From Anaerolineae bacterium (GTDB lineage: Bacteria > Chloroflexota > Anaerolineae > UBA4142), in NCBI GenBank assembly GCA_027457205.1, contig DAIDTM010000459.1, positions 1-16,318 of the forward strand: a DNA stretch of 16,318 bases, read 5' to 3'. The translations under genes were made by a program, and so were the position numbers. The notes beneath the pieces were generated by a model. The model ran no database searches, had not been told where the DNA came from, and saw only the letters and a program-made list of their open reading frames with translations. Shown piece after piece: positions 11,539-16,318 of the stretch (the first letter of the stretch is position 1; each line of letters starts with the position of its first letter).

Positions 11539-11552
11539 ACTATCTTCGGCTG

Positions 11553-11573
11553 ACTGTTTACTGCGTACTGGTT
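11553..11573. repeat. short 7-nt-period array at the groEL stop
   Basis: Three heptamers ACTGTTT, ACTGCGT and ACTGGTT follow one another and run into the groEL stop codon. On the minus strand the core is NNNCAGT, like the array inside secA. Three units is a short array, so chance cannot be fully excluded. Confidence 0.5.
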
Positions 11574-13213
11574 TAGTAGTCCATACCGCCAGGAGGCATC
11601 GCAGGAGCCGGCTTTTCCTTCTCCGGCAGGTCCGTGATCAACGCTTCCGTCGTCAGGATCATCGCCGCGATGGACGCCGCGTTCTCCAAACCGCTGCGCG
11701 TCACCTTCGCCGGATCAATGATGCCCTTCTCTACCAGATCGCCATACTCTTCGGCGAGAACATCAAAACCGATGTTGATGTTGCCTTTTTCTTTTTGCAT
11801 CCGGCGTACGTCCTGGATTACAACCGCGCCGTCGTGCCCGGCATTCTCCGCCAACTGACGCAGCGGCTCTTCGAGCGCGCGCCGCAAGATCGCGACGCCC
11901 GTGCCAATGTCGCCGGTGCCTTCGACTTTGTCGAGCGCGGGAATCGCGTTGATCAACGCGACGCCGCCGCCTGGGACGATGCCTTCCTCAACTGCCGCGC
12001 GCGTCGCGCTCAGCGCGTCTTCCACGCGATGCTTTTTCTCTTTCAATTCGGTCTCTGTCGCCGCACCGACGCGGATGACTGCCACCCCACCCGCGAGTTT
12101 TGCGAGCCGCTCTTGCAGTTTCTCCTTGTCATAGTCCGACGTGGTCTTGTCGATCTGCGCCTTGATCTCGTTGATGCGACCCTTGATGTCCTTGTCCGAG
12201 CCAGACCCTTCGATGAAGGTCGTGTCGTCCTTGGTCGAGATAACTTTGCGGCACTGACCCAGGTCGCTGATTTGCGTCGTTTCGAGCTTGCGACCCATCT
12301 CTTCGGTGATGACGTTGCCGCCGGTCAGGATCGCCATATCGCGCAGCATTTCCTTGCGGCGGTCGCCAAAGCCGGGCGCCTTGACCGCGATCACGTTCAG
12401 CATCCCGCGCAATTTGTTCAGCACGAGCGTCGCCAGCGCCTCGCCGTCCACATCTTCAGCGACGATCACGAGTTCGCGCTTGCCCATCTGCACCAATTTC
12501 TCCAGCAAGGGCACGATGTCGGTGTGCGCGGAAATTTTCTTGTCGGTGAGGAGGATGTAGACGTTCTCGAGGACCGCTTCCATTCGCTCCGGGTTCGTGA
12601 CGAAATAGGGCGAGATGTAGCCGCGGTCGATCTGCATACCTTCGACGTACTCGGTCTCGAACGCGAGACCGGTCTTGGACTCTTCGACGGTGATGACGCC
12701 GTCCTTGCCCACCTTGTCCATCACGTCCGCGAGCAGTTTGCCGATCTCTGGATCGGCGGCGGAAATCGACGCGACGTTCGCGATCTCTTCCTTGCCCTTG
12801 ACCGGCTTTGCCATCTTCTTGAGTTCTTCGACGAGCGCCGCAGTGCCGCGCTCGATCCCGCGCTTGAGCAGCATCGGGTTCGCGCCGGCGGCGACATTCT
12901 TCAAGCCCTCGTTCACAATCGTCTGCGCCAGTACCGTCGCGGTGGTCGTGCCATCGCCCGCGACGTCGTTCGTTTTGGTCGCCGCTTCCTTCAAAAGCTG
13001 CGCGCCCATGTTCTCGTACGGATTCTCCAATTCGATCTCTTTCGCGACGGTCACGCCATCGTGCGTGACGGTCGGCGCGCCGAATTTCTTATCGAGCGCG
13101 ACGTTGCGACCTTTGGGTCCGAGCGTCGTCTTGACGGCATTCGCCATCGTATCGACGCCAATCTTGAGTGATCGCCGAGCCTCTTCGGCGAAGGCGAGTT
13201 GCTTTGCAGGCAT
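11573..13213 (-). CDS. groEL: chaperonin GroEL (Hsp60)
   Basis: This 546-residue protein forms the double-ring ATP-driven folding chamber that works with GroES. The ATP site is seen as TLGPKGRNV (30-38) and GDGTTT (86-91). The family pattern AAVEEGIVPGGGVALI is in the C-terminal half. The end is ALITDLPEKEKPAPAMPPGGMDY in outline: it keeps one GGM but lacks the long GGM repeat of E. coli. The start is secure: AGGAGG at 13223-13228 lies nine bases before the ATG. It follows groES by 60 bases and should share its CIRCE-controlled transcript. Confidence 0.98.
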   Translation of the reverse strand: MPAKQLAFAEEARRSLKIGVDTMANAVKTTLGPKGRNVALDKKFGAPTVTHDGVTVAKEIELENPYENMGAQLLKEAATKTNDVAGDGTTTATVLAQTIVNEGLKNVAAGANPMLLKRGIERGTAALVEELKKMAKPVKGKEEIANVASISAADPEIGKLLADVMDKVGKDGVITVEESKTGLAFETEYVEGMQIDRGYISPYFVTNPERMEAVLENVYILLTDKKISAHTDIVPLLEKLVQMGKRELVIVAEDVDGEALATLVLNKLRGMLNVIAVKAPGFGDRRKEMLRDMAILTGGNVITEEMGRKLETTQISDLGQCRKVISTKDDTTFIEGSGSDKDIKGRINEIKAQIDKTTSDYDKEKLQERLAKLAGGVAVIRVGAATETELKEKKHRVEDALSATRAAVEEGIVPGGGVALINAIPALDKVEGTGDIGTGVAILRRALEEPLRQLAENAGHDGAVVIQDVRRMQKEKGNINIGFDVLAEEYGDLVEKGIIDPAKVTRSGLENAASIAAMILTTEALITDLPEKEKPAPAMPPGGMDY

Positions 13214-13248
13214 CTGGGTATTCCTCCTAATTTAGTTTGCTCGGGTTG

Positions 13249-13268
13249 GACAAGTTTGGAAACTTGTC
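13249..13268. repeat. hairpin between groES and groEL
   Basis: GACAAGTTT (13249-13257) and AAACTTGTC (13260-13268) are perfect inverted copies; a realistic fold is eight base pairs with a four-base loop. It lies just after the groES stop on the minus strand, without a T-run. It may protect mRNA ends or adjust the groES:groEL ratio, or be a member of a dispersed palindrome family. Its role is not shown by sequence. Confidence 0.65.
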
Positions 13269-13273
13269 TTCCT

Positions 13274-13582
13274 TTATTTTTCCAGAACGGCGAGAATGTC
13301 TTTCTCGCTCATGATCAAATACTTTTTCTCGTCCAGCTTGATCTCTGTGCCGGAATACTTGGCGAACACGACCTTGTCGTGCAACGCCACTTCCATCTCG
13401 ACGCGCTTTTTGCCGTCCTCGTCCCAGCGACCGGGACCCACGGCGACGATCAACCCCTCCTGCGGTTTTTCTTTTGCGGTCTCGGGCAGCAGAATTCCAC
13501 TCGCCGTCTTTTCTTCTTGTTCGAGTGGCTCTACAATGACACGGTCCGCCAGTGGCCGCATGTTGAGCTTTTTGTCAGCCAT
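13274..13582 (-). CDS. groES: co-chaperonin GroES (Hsp10)
   Basis: This 102-residue protein is the lid of the GroEL chamber. NMRPLADRVIVEPLEQEEKT begins the beta-barrel. The mobile loop follows at about residues 21-38 with the hydrophobic G-I-L at 29-31 that contacts GroEL. VAVGPGRWDEDGKK and VVFAKYSGTEIKLDEKKYL are standard GroES strands. Length is normal (95-105). AAGGAGG at 13591-13597 is a strong ribosome site in front of the ATG. It is the first gene of groES-groEL and has its own promoter and CIRCE operator. Confidence 0.98.
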   Translation of the reverse strand: MADKKLNMRPLADRVIVEPLEQEEKTASGILLPETAKEKPQEGLIVAVGPGRWDEDGKKRVEMEVALHDKVVFAKYSGTEIKLDEKKYLIMSEKDILAVLEK

Positions 13583-13618
13583 AACAGAATCCTCCTTGAT
13601 GAGTTTTGTTTTCCCTGG

Positions 13619-13645
13619 TTAGCACTCTTGCGCGGCGAGTGCTAA
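13619..13645. promoter_or_regulatory. CIRCE operator (HrcA binding site)
   Basis: A perfect TTAGCACTC-N9-GAGTGCTAA inverted repeat, identical to the CIRCE consensus, lies 36 bases before the groES start. HrcA binds such sites to repress groESL and dnaK operons and is released by heat stress. Given the promoter position, the repeat begins about at the transcription start, so it also forms a hairpin in the leader RNA. hrcA itself is not in the window. Confidence 0.97.
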
Positions 13646-13652
13646 CACGCCT

Positions 13653-13680
13653 AATATACACCAAAAAAAAGAATTGTCAA
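13653..13680 (-). promoter_or_regulatory. sigma70-type promoter of groES-groEL
   Basis: On the minus strand a perfect -35 TTGACA (13675-13680) is followed after 16 bases by the -10 box TATATT (13653-13658). The spacer contains a run of eight T residues. The predicted start is near 13646, directly beside CIRCE, the usual arrangement for HrcA-repressed operons. Confidence 0.85.
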
Positions 13681-13687
13681 GTCCTTC

Positions 13688-13731
13688 AAAAAACAGAAAT
13701 GGGCAGGGATCGAGTAGCACTCTCCCTGCCC
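13688..13731 (-). terminator. rho-independent terminator after the TPR gene
   Basis: TCCCTGCCC (13723-13731) and GGGCAGGGA (13701-13709) pair perfectly over nine bases, and an inner three-base stem (GAG/CTC) continues after a two-base bulge. On the minus strand the hairpin is followed by ATTTCTG and then six T residues (13688-13693). It lies 22 bases after the TPR gene stop and separates it from the groES promoter. Confidence 0.85.
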
Positions 13732-13752
13732 AACTGCCAACGCCGCGCCGCG

Positions 13753-14922
13753 CTATTTGCAATGTTGGTTGTACCAATCCAGCGCGCCCTGCACCGCGGT
13801 GTCGGTCGAATTCATCTGCATCGCCTTGTCGAGGTACTGCTTGCCCTTGCCGCAATCTTTGAGATTGACGTAGGAGATGCTCAACTTGTAATAATACTCC
13901 AGCCGATTGCCGCCCAGCGAAATCGCTTTCTCGAGATTGGTGACCGCGTCCTGCCAGTCCTGCTGCACAAAATAAACGTGACCGAGATGACCGTACGGCA
14001 CTTCGTACGTTGGATCGACTTGAATCGCCTGATCGAGTTGCGCGATCGCGCGGGAATAATCGCCGGAGATGGCGTAGACCCAGCCCAGCTCGTCGTACAC
14101 CGTCGGATCGTTGGGATCGATCTTGAGCGCTTGTTGCAGCGTCGCGACGGCGTCCTTGATATTGTTGATCGCCAGATAATTGCGCGCCAGACTGACGTAG
14201 AGGTACGCGAACTTGGGGGCAATCTGAATCGCGCGCTGGTACTCCGGAATCGCCTTGCGATAACTGCCCAGCGCCTCGTAGACGTACGCCAGGTCGCGGT
14301 GCGCGTCGACGTTGTTGTCGTCCAACTGTACCGCCTTGAGCGCGGAACGCAGCCCTTCGTCCGGTCGATTCATATCGGCGTAAATCTCCGCGGCGTACGC
14401 GTATCCCGAAGAATAGTTCGTGTTCAACTCGGTCGCGCGCAGCGCGAGGTTGAGCGCTTCGTCGTAGCTGCCCTTCCAGTCCAACGCCTCTGCGAGCGCG
14501 CCCATATTTTCCGGACGCTGGTCGTTGATCTGCATCGCGCGGCGACCGGCGTTCACCGCATCGTCGTACTTGCGCAGCAGGATGAGCGGCTTGACCATCC
14601 GCGCGTACGCGATGTCGTTCAGCGGCTGCAATGCAATCACTTGCTGATACTCCGCGATGGCTTGAGCAAACTGCCCGTTCGCAAAGAACGCGTCGCCCTT
14701 TTGCATGTGACTCTGCGCGGTTTCGGTGGGCGTAGGCGACGGCGTGACCGTGGGCTGTAATGACTTGGGCAGCGGAATATTTTGCGAGACGTACATTCCA
14801 TTCGACGCGAGGAGCAAGACGATGAGGTACGCGCCAACGATCAGAATAATGAACGAGAGAAGACAACCTTGCCACCACGGCGCGCCGCGTTTCTTCGGAC
14901 CGATGTACATATTGATCGACAT
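13753..14922 (-). CDS. membrane-anchored protein with nine TPRs
   Basis: This 389-residue protein has a short cytoplasmic N-terminus with basic residues (GPKKRG), one membrane segment at about residues 18-40, a Thr/Pro linker (TVTPSPTPTETA) and then nine consecutive 34-residue tetratricopeptide repeats from about residue 68, closed by a short helix ending YNQHCK. Repeat landmarks such as GDYSRAIAQLDQAIQVDP and GSYRKAIPEYQRAIQIAP are clear. TPR arrays bind peptides or other proteins; here the array is probably outside the membrane. The partner is unknown. It follows the glycosyltransferase on the same strand by 62 bases and may be co-transcribed with it. The ATG at 14922 is chosen over an upstream in-frame TTG because GGAG lies eight bases before it. 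Confidence 0.9.
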   Translation of the reverse strand: MSINMYIGPKKRGAPWWQGCLLSFIILIVGAYLIVLLLASNGMYVSQNIPLPKSLQPTVTPSPTPTETAQSHMQKGDAFFANGQFAQAIAEYQQVIALQPLNDIAYARMVKPLILLRKYDDAVNAGRRAMQINDQRPENMGALAEALDWKGSYDEALNLALRATELNTNYSSGYAYAAEIYADMNRPDEGLRSALKAVQLDDNNVDAHRDLAYVYEALGSYRKAIPEYQRAIQIAPKFAYLYVSLARNYLAINNIKDAVATLQQALKIDPNDPTVYDELGWVYAISGDYSRAIAQLDQAIQVDPTYEVPYGHLGHVYFVQQDWQDAVTNLEKAISLGGNRLEYYYKLSISYVNLKDCGKGKQYLDKAMQMNSTDTAVQGALDWYNQHCK

Positions 14923-14930
14923 ATCCAGAA

Positions 14931-14934
14931 CTCC
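14931..14934 (-). promoter_or_regulatory. ribosome-binding site fixing the TPR gene start
   Basis: GGAG on the minus strand lies eight bases before the ATG at 14922. A longer reading from TTG at 14940 would place this site within the coding sequence and add only six residues. Confidence 0.65.
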
Positions 14935-14949
14935 GTTCAACCGTTCCGC

Positions 14950-14988
14950 GTAAGGCGAACCATTCGCCTGCGAATGCTTCGCCCCTAC
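14950..14988. repeat. palindromic element covering the glycosyltransferase stop codon
   Basis: An 18-base left arm starting GTAAGGCGAA at 14950 and a 19-base right arm ending TTCGCCCCTAC at 14988 are inverted copies with a few differences around a CT loop; the inner core CATTCGC/GCGAATG is perfect. The glycosyltransferase stop codon TAG (14985-14987) is part of the right arm. No T-run follows on the minus strand, so it looks like a dispersed REP-like palindrome rather than a terminator. Confidence 0.75.
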
Positions 14989-16318
14989 TGAATCCGCACC
15001 GCGCCCAAGATCAGATGATCGCCGATGACTTTGCCGCCGGGCGCGGTGATCGGCAAGCGCGCGCCGTTGTCTGCGCGATACATTCCGATCTCGACGTGGT
15101 AATCTCCCGGCGGCGTGCCCGCCCCGATCAGGATGCCGTAATTGTCGTCGATCTTGTCGCCGGCGCGCCAGGTGGTGGTGATGCGCGTGTCGCCTACCGG
15201 CTCGCCGTCGCGCTGCGCGACGACTTGGTTGTTCGCGTTGAGCAGATGCACGAAGACTTTATCGCGCGTCGTGGGCGATTGATCGGCTTTCCAGTACAGC
15301 GTCAGCGTCAGAATGTCCCCGGCGTGCGCGGTGCGTTGATCGAGTTGAAAGCCCGCGAGTGTGATCTCATTGCCGACTTGCGCGTCGAGCGGCTGCGCCT
15401 CGCCGCGCGGCGTCGGCGCGACGCCGTAGACGGCGAGCCGCACGTTGCCGTGCCACTCGTCGAGCGCCTTGAACGCTTTTTCCGCCAGCCGTGTCTCGAC
15501 GATGCCCTGCGGATCGCTCTGGTCGGTCGCGTAGTAAATGGCGAACAGGCGCTGCACCTTGCCGAGCATATCGTCCACATCGGCGCGCGTGGCTTGCGGG
15601 TCGGGCGGGCGCATCCGCGGGAGAAGGAAGAACGGCTGATCGCCGCGCTGGTAATATCGCACCACGTCGATCTGACCGGGCGCATCGACCAGAATGCCAT
15701 CGCCGGGACGCGCGTTGGAATCGATGAAATGCAAGATGGCGCGATAGTCGTCGCGCGCGTACGTTGGGTCGAAATAATAATTGCGAAGAGAAAGCAGTGA
15801 GAAAATCAGAATAGCCAACGATACAATGCCAAATAACAGAGCGCGAGGGGCGAGGGGCGACGAGCGCGTTGTCCATTGCGAATTGCCAATTGCTATTTGC
15901 GTCAGTCCGCGCGCGACCAGAATCAAGAACGCGGGTGTGGCAAGCAGCAAGAGTTTCGGATTGTACGCCGGGCGCGAGAGCGAGACGATGTACATCACTC
16001 CGACCGGCGTCAGCGTCCAGACCGCCAGCGTAGCGATGCCCCAGTCCGCGTGAGAATTGCGCGTCCAGCGCAAGCCGAGCAGAAACAAAATACCGAAAAC
16101 GATCGCCACCCCGGCAGCCGTCGTGCCTTCCAGCGTGATGCCGACGCTGAAGACGTTGAGCACGCGCCAGACCAGCGTCGGCAGATCGAACGGTTCGCTG
16201 ATGGAGGGCCACGTTGCCAGTTGATTGCCGGCGCGCAGGTACCACGGCAGGAACGCCAGCCCGGCAATCGCTTGCGCGGCGATCCAGAACGCAAGGGAAT
16301 GCTTGATGGAGGACGGGG
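14985..16318 (-). CDS. GT39-like membrane glycosyltransferase, C-terminal part (cut by window edge)
   Basis: The frame is open to base 16318, so the N-terminus, including the usual catalytic acidic motif of the first loop, is missing; 443 residues are visible. The GTG at 16163 is not the true start because coding continues upstream (FWIAAQAIAGLAFLPWYLR). Five membrane helices are visible, including KLLLLATPAFLILVARGL, a pattern seen in family 39 (ArnT/PMT-type) enzymes that use polyprenyl-linked sugars. After the last helix comes a soluble domain with DDYRAILHFIDSNARPGDG, then a beta-rich C-terminal domain (GNEITLAGFQLDQR, LTLYWKA, VFVHLLNANNQ, PGDYHVEIGMY). This layout is common in Chloroflexota, from memory. 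The substrate is unknown. A loop between the last two helices is encoded by 7-nt arrays. Confidence 0.8.
   Translation of the reverse strand, partial: PSSIKHSLAFWIAAQAIAGLAFLPWYLRAGNQLATWPSISEPFDLPTLVWRVLNVFSVGITLEGTTAAGVAIVFGILFLLGLRWTRNSHADWGIATLAVWTLTPVGVMYIVSLSRPAYNPKLLLLATPAFLILVARGLTQIAIGNSQWTTRSSPLAPRALLFGIVSLAILIFSLLSLRNYYFDPTYARDDYRAILHFIDSNARPGDGILVDAPGQIDVVRYYQRGDQPFFLLPRMRPPDPQATRADVDDMLGKVQRLFAIYYATDQSDPQGIVETRLAEKAFKALDEWHGNVRLAVYGVAPTPRGEAQPLDAQVGNEITLAGFQLDQRTAHAGDILTLTLYWKADQSPTTRDKVFVHLLNANNQVVAQRDGEPVGDTRITTTWRAGDKIDDNYGILIGAGTPPGDYHVEIGMYRADNGARLPITAPGGKVIGDHLILGAVRIQ
15844..15899. repeat. in-frame 7-nt-period arrays within the glycosyltransferase gene
   Basis: On the plus strand three heptamers at 15844-15864 share CGANGNG (CGAGGGG twice, then CGACGAG). 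After one transitional unit, four heptamers at 15872-15899 share NNNATTG with one variant. On the coding (minus) strand they encode the polar loop QIAIGNSQWTTRSSPLAPR between two membrane helices. Confidence 0.65.

Noticed and set aside
11795..13171. Open frame of 458 codons antisense to groEL
   Set aside because: It mirrors the groEL codons, shows no domain, and has no support from ribosome sites or context.
13606..14760. Open frame of 384 codons antisense to the TPR gene
   Set aside because: Its repetitive look (LVVHRRIVGI-type units) is the shadow of the 34-residue TPR repeats on the other strand. It would also read through CIRCE and the groES promoter.
14985..16163. Complete 392-residue glycosyltransferase starting at the GTG at 16163
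   Set aside because: The same frame stays open to the window end and encodes a further hydrophobic segment typical of the family, so the gene is truncated by the edge.

Overview
The window looks like chromosomal DNA of a free-living bacterium, GC-rich, and most probably a member of the Chloroflexota (Anaerolineae-like). This assignment is inferred from the style of the proteins and not from a marker gene: Thr/Pro-rich linkers on membrane-anchored TPR proteins, a very long SecA with large insertions, a split B12-dependent mutase subunit next to a MeaB GTPase, a GT39-type membrane protein with a C-terminal beta domain, and many short intergenic palindromes. No rRNA, tRNA, CRISPR array, transposase or phage gene was seen.

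Left part, minus strand (1-2523): a PadR-family regulator followed by modA, modB and the first codons of modC. This is a molybdate (possibly tungstate) ABC importer whose genes touch by 1-nt start/stop overlaps. A sigma70-like promoter lies in front of padR, and its -35 box sits inside an inverted repeat that could be the PadR operator. A long imperfect hairpin element (2534-2667) separates this unit from the next, divergent one.

Plus-strand block (2739-11499): a small cobalamin-binding mutase subunit, the MeaB/ArgK chaperone GTPase and a histidine phosphatase form a chain of 1-nt overlaps. They are followed by an unusual TPR-membrane-cyclophilin protein, PRPP synthase, and a 1515-residue SecA ending in a zinc-binding SEC-C motif. 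secA and groEL converge on a shared hairpin terminator.

Right part, minus strand (11573-16318): a GT39-like glycosyltransferase cut by the window edge, a membrane-anchored protein with nine TPRs, a terminator, and then groES-groEL. A perfect CIRCE operator stands in front of groES, so this operon should be controlled by HrcA.

Most genes are housekeeping and there is no clear new multi-gene system. The most interesting structure is at DNA level. Degenerate arrays with exact 7-nt periodicity occur at four loci. Two lie between genes, while two are read in frame inside proteins: the SecA C-terminal linker and a loop of the glycosyltransferase. SecA itself and the cyclophilin protein with an internal lipobox are the proteins most worth a second look. 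No gene-free stretch exceeds 300 bases; the longest, 2458-2738, is described in the feature list.
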